Positions 8,701-15,915 are shown, counted from the first letter of the stretch. The stretch: 64,000 bases of DNA from Candidatus Binatia bacterium (GCA_029243485.1 JAQWRY010000047.1:62001-126000); one strand, 5' to 3'. Notes: generated from the sequence alone by a model not told the origin. Translations and numbers: made by a program.

Positions 8701-8922
8701 ATGGATCAGGAAGAAGAAGAGCGACGACGCCAGGCCGTGATCGACTCGTACAAAGTCGTGTGCATCTGCAACAAAATTCGGCGGGGCGTGATTGATCGCG
8801 CCATCGCCGGAGGCGCTACGTCGATCGATGACATCCGTCGGCGAACCCGGGCCGCCACCGGCCCCTGCGGGTCCAAGCGGTGCGGGCCCGTCATCAAGCG
8901 TATGCTGAGGAAGCCTCAGTGA
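8701..8922 (+). CDS. BFD-like [2Fe-2S]-binding small protein
   Basis: A 73-residue protein with four cysteines in the pattern of bacterioferritin-associated ferredoxin domains: CIC (Cys21, Cys23) and CGSKRC (Cys56, Cys61), with IRRGVIDRAIAGGATSIDDIRR between. The family binds one [2Fe-2S] cluster and acts in electron transfer or iron release, either alone (Bfd) or fused to oxidoreductases. An acidic/basic N-terminal stretch (about 1-12) precedes the domain. Its stop overlaps the start of the next gene by one base (TGATG), so the two are translationally coupled. No bacterioferritin gene is adjacent; the nearest ferritin-like gene is at about 16.5 kb. Confidence 0.8.
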   Translation: MDQEEEERRRQAVIDSYKVVCICNKIRRGVIDRAIAGGATSIDDIRRRTRAATGPCGSKRCGPVIKRMLRKPQ

Positions 8923-9575
8923 TGGACTTCGCGGACACGATATCGATTTTTCCCCTGCCGAACGTCGTCCTGTTCCCTCAGGTCGAGCTTCCGCTGCACA
9001 TCTTCGAGCCGCGCTATCGCGAGATGGTGACGGATGCGATGGACGGCGACCACCTCATCGGGATGGTACTGCTTCGCGCCGGTTGGCGTGAGGCCGCCGG
9101 CGGCCCGCCGGCGATCTATCCCATCGGCTGTGTCGGCCGGATCGAGAAGTACGATCTGGTCGAGGACGGCCGATCCAACCTCGTGCTCCACGGGCAGCGT
9201 CGCTTCGAGGTGAAAGAAGAACTCGAGGGGAAGCCCTATCGCCGCGCTCGCGTCGAGTGGGCCCCGATGCCCTCGACCGACAACGACGAGCGCGTTCGCG
9301 ACCGCCTGCGTACCTGCGTGATCGGACTGCTCGAGCGCGCCGGCAAGACCGGCCCCGGGGAGATCTGGGACCGGCTCCCGAAGGAGTGGACCAAGCTCGT
9401 GAACTTGCTGGCCTTCGGTCTCCCGCTGAAGGAGGTCGAGAAGATGGCCCTGCTCGAGTGCACGGGCTGCGCCGCACGCGCCGAACGCATGATCGAAATC
9501 CTGGAGTTTCGACTCGCCGAGCACCAAAGCCGCAACAGCAGTGGCAGCAGTGGCAGCGGCGAGTCCTGGCACTGA
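8922..9575 (+). CDS. Lon-type substrate-binding domain protein
   Basis: A 217-residue protein that resembles the N-terminal domain of Lon protease on its own, without AAA or protease domains. It begins with SIFPLPNVVLFPQVELPLHIFEPRYREM and continues GMVLL, GCVGRIEKYDLVEDGRSNLVLHGQRRFEV and a helical C-terminal half. Stand-alone LON-domain proteins are common in proteobacteria, but their job is not established; peptide or protein binding is the usual guess. The ATG at 8922 overlaps the previous stop. The tail is Ser/Gly-rich (about the last 15 residues). Co-translation with a [2Fe-2S] protein may hint at a shared client, but this is inference. Confidence 0.85.
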   Translation: MDFADTISIFPLPNVVLFPQVELPLHIFEPRYREMVTDAMDGDHLIGMVLLRAGWREAAGGPPAIYPIGCVGRIEKYDLVEDGRSNLVLHGQRRFEVKEELEGKPYRRARVEWAPMPSTDNDERVRDRLRTCVIGLLERAGKTGPGEIWDRLPKEWTKLVNLLAFGLPLKEVEKMALLECTGCAARAERMIEILEFRLAEHQSRNSSGSSGSGESWH

Positions 9576-9577
9576 CG

Positions 9578-9835
9578 ATGGGGACGATTACCGCACTGCT
9601 CGTCGCCCTGTCCTTCGTGACGGGCTGCGTGACCCTCGTCGTCGGGTATCAGGTCGGCCACGGTGAGACGCCGCTGGTCACCCACCTCAGTTGGGCCATG
9701 GGCACGCTCTTGCTGCAGTTCGCAGCGGCGTGCATCGCAGTCATGCACGCCCGCGCGGAGCGTCGGTACGTTTCTTCGCTCGAAAAAGCCCTCGAAGCGG
9801 CCAGTCTGGACGTGGAATCAGGGGGGTCGGCATGA
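9578..9835 (+). CDS. small membrane protein of unknown function
   Basis: An 85-residue protein starting two bases after the Lon-domain gene. Two hydrophobic segments are visible (about residues 4-24 and 38-60), then a charged helical tail (RAERRYVSSLEKALEAASLD) likely to be cytoplasmic. I do not recognise a family. The tight spacing suggests it belongs to the same operon as the BFD and Lon-domain genes. Confidence 0.6.
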   Translation: MGTITALLVALSFVTGCVTLVVGYQVGHGETPLVTHLSWAMGTLLLQFAAACIAVMHARAERRYVSSLEKALEAASLDVESGGSA

Positions 9836-9888
9836 CCGGCGGGGGTCTGTTAGAACCGGATTCCGAAGTCTTTCCTCGGAGGTGACCC

Positions 9889-11079
9889 ATGAAAAAGACG
9901 TTTGATGACATCATGGCAGACGCCAAGCGCGTCGTGCCCGAAGTACGGGTCGACGAGGTCCGTGGACGTCTGGCGGGCAACGGTAGAGCCGTCGTCATCC
10001 TCGACGTTCGTGAGAAGGAAGAGTACCGCGAGGGCCATCTGCCAGGCGCGATCTCGATCCCCCGCGGATTCCTCGAGATGAAGATGGAAACCGAGGTTCC
10101 CGAGCGCGACGCCGAGATCATCGCGTACTGCCAGGGCGGCACGCGATCGCTCATGGCGGGCGTCGTGATGAAAGAGATGGGCTACACCAACGTCGTGTCG
10201 ATGACCGGCGGTTTCGGCTCCTGGAAGCAGGCCGGCAACGACTGGAGCGCCGACAGGCAATTCACGCCCGACCAGTTGCAGCGGTACAGCCGCCACTTCA
10301 TTCTCCCCGAGGTTGGCGAGGCGGGGCAGTCGAAGCTCCTCGACGCCAAGGTTCTGTTGATCGGAGCCGGGGGCCTGGGCTCCCCGACCGCGTACTACCT
10401 CGCCGCAGCGGGTGTCGGCACGCTCGGCATCGTCGATGACGACGTCGTCGATCGCTCCAACCTCCAGCGACAGATCCTGCATACCGACGACCGGGTTGGC
10501 ATGCCGAAGATCGAATCCGCCGAACTCACGCTGAAGGGCCTGAACCCGGACCTCAACGTGATCGGTTACCGCGAGCGCGTCGACTCCTCGAACGTGAAGC
10601 GCCTGTTCGAAGGCTACGACATCATCGTCGACGGCTGCGACAACTTTCCGACACGCTACCTCGTGAATGACGCCTGTGTGTTCATGAACAAGCCGAACGT
10701 GCACGGCAGCATCTTCCAGTTCGAAGGACAGACGACTGTCTTCGATCCGGCGAGCGGGCCTTGCTACCGCTGCTTGTTCCCGGAGCCGCCGCCTCCCGGC
10801 GCCGCGCCGTCGTGTCAGGAAGCCGGTGTCCTCGGTGTTCTGCCCGGCTTGATCGGTTCGGTGCAGGCGGTCGAGACGCTGAAGCTGATCCTCGGCATCG
10901 GGAACTCCCTGGTCGGTCGCCTCCTGCACTTCGATACGCTGTCGATGGACATCAAGACGCTGAAGCTGCGCAAGGATCCGGAGTGCCCGGTCTGCGGCGA
11001 TCAGCCGACGGTGACCGAGTTGATCGACTACGAGGAGTTCTGCGGTCTGCGCGGCGACGACGCCGGCGCCACCACCTGA
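9889..11079 (+). CDS. rhodanese-ThiF/MoeB fusion, E1-like sulfur-carrier adenylyltransferase
   Basis: A 396-residue two-domain protein. The N-terminal rhodanese domain (about 15-118) has LDVREKEEYREGHLPGA and active-site Cys81 in AYCQGGTRS. The C-terminal E1-like domain (about 130-375) begins YSRHFILPEVGEAGQ and has the ATP motif GAGGLGSP, the Arg finger in SNLQRQILH, a catalytic-Cys region SCQEAGVLGVLPG and two zinc CxxC pairs (CYRC, CPVC). Such proteins adenylate the C-terminal glycine of a MoaD/ThiS-type carrier and, with the rhodanese, convert it to a thiocarboxylate for molybdopterin, thiazole, cysteine or thiouridine synthesis. The order is the reverse of MoeZ/MOCS3 (E1 first). GGAGGT at 9878 sets the start. 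The MoaD/ThiS-like partner gene lies at 11776. Confidence 0.9.
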   Translation: MKKTFDDIMADAKRVVPEVRVDEVRGRLAGNGRAVVILDVREKEEYREGHLPGAISIPRGFLEMKMETEVPERDAEIIAYCQGGTRSLMAGVVMKEMGYTNVVSMTGGFGSWKQAGNDWSADRQFTPDQLQRYSRHFILPEVGEAGQSKLLDAKVLLIGAGGLGSPTAYYLAAAGVGTLGIVDDDVVDRSNLQRQILHTDDRVGMPKIESAELTLKGLNPDLNVIGYRERVDSSNVKRLFEGYDIIVDGCDNFPTRYLVNDACVFMNKPNVHGSIFQFEGQTTVFDPASGPCYRCLFPEPPPPGAAPSCQEAGVLGVLPGLIGSVQAVETLKLILGIGNSLVGRLLHFDTLSMDIKTLKLRKDPECPVCGDQPTVTELIDYEEFCGLRGDDAGATT

Positions 11080-11083
11080 GAGC

Positions 11084-11779
11084 ATGCAACCGTTCCCCGG
11101 CCGCGGACGGCTCTTCCTGCTGCGGCACGGCGAGACCGAGTGGAATCGGGCCCGCCGGGTGATGGGTCGGCGGCCCGTGCCGCTGTGTGACGAAGGCAGG
11201 GCCCAACTCGAGCTGCTGACGCCGCACCTCCCGGGGCTGGGCATCAGCTGCATCTGGACCAGCCCGATGGTGCGCGCACGGCAGACCGCCGAGATCGCGT
11301 CCGCGGCAGTCGGGGGCGTCCCCATCCGTGAAGACGACGGTCTGGCCGAGGTGGATTACGCCGACTGGGAAGGCTGCGGCTTCGAGGAACTCCTCGCTGA
11401 CCCCGGATACCACGAGTTCCACAAAGACCCACTCCGCTCCCGCGTTCCAGGCGGCGGCGAGACGCTGTTCGAAGTTCGGGAGCGGGTCTTCGATGCCGCC
11501 GCCCGCGCACTGGCCGAGACGACCGACGGCCACCCGCTGTTGGTTTCGCACGGCGACCCGCTGCGCCTCGTACTGGCCGCCTGCATGGCAACCCCGCCCA
11601 CGGAGTTTCGCCGCCTACGCGTCGACAACGGCGCCCTGTCGGCCATCGATCTGACCGGAACCTGGTCCGAGGCAAAGTTTGTGAACATGCGGCCGGATCT
11701 CGGCGTGATGCTCGATGCCGAGATGGACGGTGCCCGCGCGCTGCGCGAGGGCGAAGCAGAACCTACGGAGTCGAAATGA
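11084..11779 (+). CDS. histidine phosphatase family protein
   Basis: A 231-residue member of the phosphoglycerate-mutase-like superfamily. LLRHGETEWNR at the N-terminus holds the phosphorylated histidine, TSPMVRARQTAE gives the second arginine, and VSHGDPLR the second catalytic histidine. The GGETLFEVRERV segment is as in cobalamin/adenosylcobalamin phosphatase-like and other small-molecule phosphatases. Substrate unknown. It starts four bases after the E1-like gene and overlaps the MoaD/ThiS-like gene by four bases (ATGA), so it sits inside the sulfur-carrier operon. Confidence 0.88.
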   Translation: MQPFPGRGRLFLLRHGETEWNRARRVMGRRPVPLCDEGRAQLELLTPHLPGLGISCIWTSPMVRARQTAEIASAAVGGVPIREDDGLAEVDYADWEGCGFEELLADPGYHEFHKDPLRSRVPGGGETLFEVRERVFDAAARALAETTDGHPLLVSHGDPLRLVLAACMATPPTEFRRLRVDNGALSAIDLTGTWSEAKFVNMRPDLGVMLDAEMDGARALREGEAEPTESK

Positions 11780-12012
11780 ACGTCACGATCAAACTGCACA
11801 CCACGCTCAAGAAGTTCGCCCCGCCCGAGACCAAGGGCACGATCCCGATGGAGTTCGACCCCGGCGCGACCGCCAAGACGGCTGCCGCCCACTTCGAGAT
11901 CCCAGACGACTTCGTCGGCGCGGTCTTCATCGACGGCCAGCGCGCCGACATCGACACGCCACTCGCCGAAGGGATGGAAGTGAACTTCCTGGCTCCGATC
12001 GGCGGCGGCTAA
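11776..12012 (+). CDS. MoaD/ThiS-like sulfur carrier protein
   Basis: A 78-residue beta-grasp protein ending in FLAPIGGG. The terminal Gly-Gly is the part that the E1 enzyme adenylates and converts to a thiocarboxylate. The MNVTIKLHTTLKKFAPP start is typical of the MoaD branch. It overlaps the phosphatase gene by four bases and is very probably the substrate of the rhodanese-E1 fusion upstream. Whether the sulfur goes to molybdopterin, cysteine (CysO-like), thiamine or another product cannot be seen: no moaE, thiG or cysM gene is in the window. The ending GGG rather than GG may matter for processing. Confidence 0.85.
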   Translation: MNVTIKLHTTLKKFAPPETKGTIPMEFDPGATAKTAAAHFEIPDDFVGAVFIDGQRADIDTPLAEGMEVNFLAPIGGG

Positions 12013-12039
12013 TCCGTCGGCCGCTGGACCGATCCCCAT

Positions 12040-12116
12040 AAAAAAACCCCGAGGGCAAGCTCTCGGACAGTTCAAAGCGTCCGGCCTCGTCCGGTGTTGA
12101 CGAGGAGCCCTCGGGG
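12040..12116 (-). terminator. strong Rho-independent terminator, minus strand
   Basis: Read on the minus strand, a 10-bp perfect stem ACCCCGAGGGC-type (plus 12107-12116 with 12047-12056) is followed by seven T (plus 12040-12046, A run). The 50-base loop folds further, including a 6-bp stem at plus 12085-12090/12100-12105. On the plus strand the repeat has no T tract, so it ends transcripts coming from the efp side. It lies about 365 bases beyond the efp stop. Confidence 0.75.
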
Positions 12117-12481
12117 TCGGTGGTGACTGGTATACTCCCAGTCGACCACGAAATTCGCGGAGCGGCCTAGGAGGCCACCACCTCACAGAACACCGAATTG
12201 GGACTACTCACTGTCTGACCACCCCCTTTCTCGGCGCCGACGCAATCGACTCGCATTCGTTCGATCCGCCTTCCGTGCGGGTACCACCCGCTTCCGGTCC
12301 GAAACCGCCGATTATCCCGGCACCGGCCACGGCTCACCGACCAAGAGAGGCCATCCCGCCCCCAGCCGACTCAACGGGTGCTGTTTCACCCGAACCGCTC
12401 AAAAGAATCCTAGGCCGATCTGCGACGGTAGTCTAGACGATCTGACGCAACGTTTGTGGAACAGTGCGTCAGTGGCGGGTC
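12117..12481 (-). ncRNA. candidate structured RNA or long efp 3' leader, unassigned
   Basis: There is no open reading frame of note on either strand. Read on the minus strand, several stems are visible: 8 bp at plus 12442-12449/12465-12472, 6 bp at 12375-12380/12387-12392, 6 bp with a 3-base loop at 12277-12282/12286-12291, 5 bp at the GGCCT..AGGCC near 12164-12176, and a two-part stem at 12120-12130/12138-12149. All end at the terminator at 12040-12116. I looked for the diagnostic motifs of tmRNA, RNase P RNA, SRP RNA and common riboswitches and saw none. It could be an independent small RNA, a long 3' UTR of efp, or only a relic. Confidence 0.35.
12442..12472 (-). other. inverted repeat just after the efp stop
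   Basis: CTGACGCA (12442-12449) and TGCGTCAG (12465-12472) make an 8-bp perfect stem with a 15-base loop, ten bases downstream of the efp stop codon. There is no T tract on the minus strand. It could be an end hairpin of the efp mRNA or the first stem of the RNA candidate. Confidence 0.45.
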
Positions 12482-13048
12482 TCAGCTCTTGGCGCGTGAA
12501 ACGTAGTCGCCCGACTCGGTGTCGACGCGAATGACCTCGTCCACATTGATGAATTCGGGGACCTGCACGACCAGCCCGGTCTCCATCGTGGCGGGCTTCA
12601 GCGTGTTGGTGACCGTGGCGCTCTTCAGCCCCGGCGCGGTCTCCACGACCTTCAGTTCGACGTTCTTCGGGAGCGAGACACCAATGGGCGTGGTCTCGTG
12701 GAACTCCACTTCGACCTTCATGTTCGGCAGGAGGAACTTCTCACGGCCGGTGAGGTCTTCGGAGGTGAGCTCGATCTGTTCGTAGTTCTCGGTGTTCATG
12801 AAGTGGTGCTGCTCGCCGTCGGAGTACAGGTACTCCATCTCGTTCTGCTCGAGCGTGATGCGCTCGACCTTGTCCTCCGAACGGAAGCGATGCTCGCTCG
12901 AGTTGCCCGAGCGCATGTTGCGAACCTTGGTCTGCACCATCCCGCGCCAGTTCCCCGGCGTGACATGAACGACGTTCAAAACGCGATGCAGGTCGTCTTT
13001 GTGCATGATGACCATGCCGGCGCGGAGTTGCGTGGCAGAGATGTGCAT
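12482..13048 (-). CDS. efp: translation elongation factor P
   Basis: A 188-residue EF-P of normal length with three beta-barrel domains. EF-P enters the ribosomal E site and helps peptide-bond formation at polyproline stretches. Domain I runs 1-65 (QLRAGMVIMHKDDLHRVL, HVTPGNWRGMVQTKVRNM) and domains II/III run to the C-terminal SGDYVSRAKS. The ATG at 13048 has GAGGAG about eight bases upstream. The tip of domain I reads PGNWRG: Asn33 stands where E. coli has the beta-lysylated Lys34 and others have the rhamnosylated Arg. It is third in a minus-strand operon with a cupin and a membrane protein, 13 bases after the cupin gene. Confidence 0.94.
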   Translation of the reverse strand: MHISATQLRAGMVIMHKDDLHRVLNVVHVTPGNWRGMVQTKVRNMRSGNSSEHRFRSEDKVERITLEQNEMEYLYSDGEQHHFMNTENYEQIELTSEDLTGREKFLLPNMKVEVEFHETTPIGVSLPKNVELKVVETAPGLKSATVTNTLKPATMETGLVVQVPEFINVDEVIRVDTESGDYVSRAKS

Positions 13049-13061
13049 CGGGAACTTCTCC

Positions 13062-13382
13062 TCAGGGCTTGGGGGCCATGAACACGAGGACAGTCGCGCG
13101 CTCGGGGCCTGGATTGGTCGCGCCGTGGGGAACACCCGGGCCGGCGTGGGCCAGCTCTCCGGCCTCGAGGCGACGTGTATCGTCGCCAATCTGAATCTCG
13201 ACGACACCGTCGAGCACGTAGTAGACCTTGTCGGAACCATCGTGCGCGTGCGCCTTCTGCACTTGCCCGGGTTCGAAGCAGTAGGCGTCGCAGAACATGT
13301 TGGCCGAGTCGAAGATGTTGCACTTGGCCATCTTCTCGGCCGAGAAGGCGATCTTCTCCTGCAGCGTCGCAAACGCGGTCAT
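13062..13382 (-). CDS. cupin domain protein
   Basis: A 106-residue single cupin barrel. The two cupin motifs are recognisable: HAHDGSDKVYYVLDG (His, His and Glu-type metal ligands partly kept) and AGPGVPHGATNPG (second His). The ATG at 13382 is chosen because the family domain starts shortly after it and an AGGAAGG lies upstream; the open frame continues 20 residues further without a likely start. Small cupins may be sugar-binding, dioxygenase or sensor proteins; nothing here decides. It lies 5 bases after the membrane-protein gene and 13 bases before efp. Confidence 0.82.
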   Translation of the reverse strand: MTAFATLQEKIAFSAEKMAKCNIFDSANMFCDAYCFEPGQVQKAHAHDGSDKVYYVLDGVVEIQIGDDTRRLEAGELAHAGPGVPHGATNPGPERATVLVFMAPKP

Positions 13383-13387
13383 GGAGT

Positions 13388-13861
13388 CTACCTTCCTACC
13401 GCCACGGCGATCGTGGCAAGCGTCAGGAGGATCGTGAACCACGACATGCCGACGATTCGACTCATCATGCTGGCAAGGCGCTTCTCCGCCGCGTCGTCGA
13501 CTTCGTCACTCCAGTCGTCCTCACGAACGATGCGGTGTCCGATGCCCATCGAGATGTACACCCCGAAGAACAGGACGAAGAACGCGAGGCCGAGCTTCCA
13601 GGCCAGGAACTGCCCGAAGCTCTCGAAGTACGCGCCTCCGAGGCTCTGCTTCATGCCGGTGATGCTCCAAGCGCCGGTCATCAGCATGACCCCAAGGAGA
13701 CCGATGGCGATCGGATCGTAGGCCCGAAGGACCCGGGCGATCTGCCGGCGGCGGCGCAGCGGGTCTGCGACACGCCGAGCGCTCGGCACCGCGAACCACG
13801 CGAGCCCCGCGGTCGCGCCCAGGTAGAGCCCGGTCGCGACGAGGTGAGTCCAGAGCAACAC
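13388..13861 (-). CDS. four-helix integral membrane protein, CopD-like in pattern
   Basis: A 157-residue inner-membrane protein with about four hydrophobic segments (about 3-25, 52-72, 85-107 and 137-156). The opening LLWTHLVATGLYLGATAGLAW and GLLGVMLMTGAWSI resemble the helix pattern of CopD/YdjM-like membrane proteins in which His residues bind metal or heme, but similarity is by eye. The function is unknown. It is the first gene of a minus-strand operon with the cupin and efp. Confidence 0.65.
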   Translation of the reverse strand: MLLWTHLVATGLYLGATAGLAWFAVPSARRVADPLRRRRQIARVLRAYDPIAIGLLGVMLMTGAWSITGMKQSLGGAYFESFGQFLAWKLGLAFFVLFFGVYISMGIGHRIVREDDWSDEVDDAAEKRLASMMSRIVGMSWFTILLTLATIAVAVGR

Positions 13862-13944
13862 GCCTAGCGTTGGTAGCCAATCCCCCGCCCACGCGAAAGG
13901 GGCGGTTGCGCCGGCGGTCGGCGGTTGATTTGAATGCCCGACCG

Positions 13945-14304
13945 ATGGACGACGACGCCCTACTGGCCCCGAGCGAGCCCGATCCGGACGCTCCGCTGCA
14001 TTACAGCGGGCGGGTGATGCGTTTCTCGCCCATGCGCGGCATCGGTCAGATCCGCAGCGACACGGGCCGCGAGATCACCTTCGACGTCCGATTCCTCGAG
14101 ATGGCCGGGGTCGGGCGGGGCGATCGTGCCCGCGATGCGCTCGAAGAGGGCATGCGGGTCGGCTTCGACGTCGGCTGGACGTCCCGTGGGCTCCGGGTCA
14201 CCTGGCTCCGACAGCTCGAATCAGAGCGGGAGCCCCGTTCGGAAGGTGAAGTACCGGCCGAGGAAGCTGCCGACCAGAACCGCCAACGTGGCGATGTAGA
14301 ATAG
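13945..14304 (+). CDS. cold-shock-domain-like protein
   Basis: A 119-residue protein. Residues about 20-90 read like a divergent OB-fold cold-shock domain: SGRVMRFSPMRGIGQI, then ITFDVRFLEMAGVGRGDRA and VGFDVGWTSRGLRVTWL. Classic cold-shock RNA-binding motifs (KGFGFI, VFVH) are changed to RGIGQI and ITFDVRF, so RNA binding is only likely, not certain. The ATG at 13945 is chosen as it precedes the acidic linker to the domain. The last about 28 residues are Glu/Arg-rich and are encoded antisense to the 3' end of the convergent membrane-protein gene (84-base overlap). Confidence 0.6.
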   Translation: MDDDALLAPSEPDPDAPLHYSGRVMRFSPMRGIGQIRSDTGREITFDVRFLEMAGVGRGDRARDALEEGMRVGFDVGWTSRGLRVTWLRQLESEREPRSEGEVPAEEAADQNRQRGDVE

Positions 14305-15030
14305 GCCGGTTGCCGCCATCGTCTGCGGAATCGCGAGAACCCGCGCGATGAGGGCGGCGATGCCAAGGGCGGCCATCGGTCCGAGAAGTAGGCGCATTCC
14401 AGCGAGCTTCCAGTAGCCGTCCAGCACGTCTCCGGACTCGGGGCGAGGCAGCGCGATGCTCGCGAAGGCGAGGACCGCGACCAGGACGCTCACCTCGAAG
14501 AAAATCGAGCGCACGAAGAACCGAAAGCACTTGTGGAACGGTTCGATCTCCATTCCGGGATCGATGAGGTACCAGTGACCGATCAGCATGCCGCTGGTCA
14601 CGCCTCCGAGCGCCGCCGCACCTGCCCACACGTTCACAACCGCGAGACCGTCGAGTGCCGCCGACTCGCCCGACGCGATCCCGACGCCGCTCACGGCCAG
14701 AGCGACGAATCCGACGAGCAGGGTCGCAGCAAAGAGGCGAGCGCGTGCTTGAACCGCCTCTCCCCAGAGCGTCGCCAGATACGCGCTAGACAGCACCAGG
14801 AAAAGCGCCCAGAGAATTGCCTCCCCGGTTCCAACGCTTTCAACGCCGCGTGTCAGCCGCAGGTAGATCGCGCCGCCGCCGCCCACCCACGAACAGAAGA
14901 GGAACACGCCGCCGCTCGATTTGAAGTAGCCGCGCGCGATGTCGTGGAAGGGCGGAATGGCCAGAGCGAGAAAGCCGCCCACGCCCAGCTGGCAGAACAC
15001 GAGCAGGAAACATCGGGTAAATAGGGTCAT
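14221..15030 (-). CDS. polytopic membrane protein of unknown function
   Basis: A 269-residue hydrophobic protein with about eight transmembrane helices, starting MTLFTRCFLLVFCQLGVGGFLALAI. Polar residues inside the membrane part include His/Arg/Glu near the middle (MLIGHWYLIDPGMEIEPFHKC), which could be heme or quinone contacts, but I do not recognise a family. Its 3' end overlaps the convergent cold-shock-like gene by 84 bases. The promoter side faces the DsbA-like lipoprotein gene. Confidence 0.7.
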   Translation of the reverse strand: MTLFTRCFLLVFCQLGVGGFLALAIPPFHDIARGYFKSSGGVFLFCSWVGGGGAIYLRLTRGVESVGTGEAILWALFLVLSSAYLATLWGEAVQARARLFAATLLVGFVALAVSGVGIASGESAALDGLAVVNVWAGAAALGGVTSGMLIGHWYLIDPGMEIEPFHKCFRFFVRSIFFEVSVLVAVLAFASIALPRPESGDVLDGYWKLAGMRLLLGPMAALGIAALIARVLAIPQTMAATGLFYIATLAVLVGSFLGRYFTFRTGLPL

Positions 15031-15058
15031 TCGCAGCGGTCCCCGGTCGTGCTATCCT
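15030..15058 (+). promoter_or_regulatory. candidate sigma-70 promoter for the DsbA-like gene
   Basis: TTCGCA (15030-15035), 17 bases, TATCCT (15053-15058). Each hexamer matches the E. coli consensus at four of six positions. The predicted start near 15065 gives a leader of about 40 bases. Confidence 0.35.
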
Positions 15059-15105
15059 GGGCGGATTCCAATTCGGAGCACGGCTCCAACCAACGTGGGA
15101 GTATC

Positions 15106-15906
15106 ATGAGTAAATTCCTGAAAACCGCTGCTGGCGGCGCGACGATGATTGTAGCTGCCTGGATCCTTGTAGGATGCCAACCCAAACCAGATGAGGCGCT
15201 GAACGCCAAGGTTGCGGCGCTCGACGCCGCTGTAGCGGACCTCCGTAAGGAAATTAAGGTAAACCAGGCAGTCATTCTCAAGCAGTTCAAGGGCGTCAAG
15301 GGCGGTCAGCAGACGATGATCCGCCGCGGCGTAGTGATCGTCCCGGCCGGCACCGAGAAGCCGGTCCTGGGCGGAGACAAGACCGATATCACGATGGGGA
15401 CCGCGCCGACCCTCGGCGATTCGGACGCGCCCATCGAGGTCATCGAGTTCGGCGAGTTCCAGTGCCCCTACTGCATGAAGTACGCGAGCGCTCTTCGCGA
15501 CCTGACCGAGCAGTACCCCGGAAAGGTCCGCGTAGGCTTTAAGCACTACCCGTTGAATAAGCACGAGATGGCGCTTCATGCGGCCAAGGCCTCCTGGGCG
15601 GCCCAGCAGCAGGGCAAGTTCTGGGAAATGCATGATGCGCTCTTCGGTGCTCGCGGCCAGCTGGACCCGCTGATCATCCGAGCCCAGGCGCAGGCCATCG
15701 GGCTCGACATGGCCCAGTTCGACGAGGACCTGGCATCCCCTCTGGCGGCGAAGGCCGTGTTCACGGACCGCCGGGCAGGCAAGAAGGCAGGCACCAAGGG
15801 AACGCCCTCGTTTTACGTGAACGGCCGGTTCTACGGCGGGAGCCTGGGAGCGGTAGAGAAGGCCATCAAGGGGCAACTCGGAGGAGCCGCTCCGGCTAAG
15901 GGCTGA
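15106..15906 (+). CDS. DsbA-family thiol-disulfide oxidoreductase lipoprotein
   Basis: A 266-residue exported protein. The N-terminus has a signal peptide ending in a lipobox (ILVGC, Cys at about 24), so it is probably anchored as a lipoprotein. A short coiled-coil-like stretch follows (NAKVAALDAAVADLRKEI). The thioredoxin-fold domain with helical insert (about 95-260) carries the redox pair CPYC (Cys120/Cys123) and the cis-Pro loop GTKGTPSFYVNGRFYGG. It resembles the DsbA/BdbD/ScsC-type oxidoreductases rather than E. coli DsbA, and probably makes or isomerises disulfides at the membrane. The ATG at 15106 has GTGGGAG upstream. Confidence 0.9.
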   Translation: MSKFLKTAAGGATMIVAAWILVGCQPKPDEALNAKVAALDAAVADLRKEIKVNQAVILKQFKGVKGGQQTMIRRGVVIVPAGTEKPVLGGDKTDITMGTAPTLGDSDAPIEVIEFGEFQCPYCMKYASALRDLTEQYPGKVRVGFKHYPLNKHEMALHAAKASWAAQQQGKFWEMHDALFGARGQLDPLIIRAQAQAIGLDMAQFDEDLASPLAAKAVFTDRRAGKKAGTKGTPSFYVNGRFYGGSLGAVEKAIKGQLGGAAPAKG

Positions 15907-15915
15907 GAGCCTTTC

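Noticed and set aside
12041-12481. tmRNA, RNase P RNA or 6S RNA
   Set aside because: No GGTTTCGAC/T-arm pair with a tag ending in Ala-Ala, no GAGGAAAGTCC-type block and no clean 6S-like long hairpin were found, so no known family is assigned.
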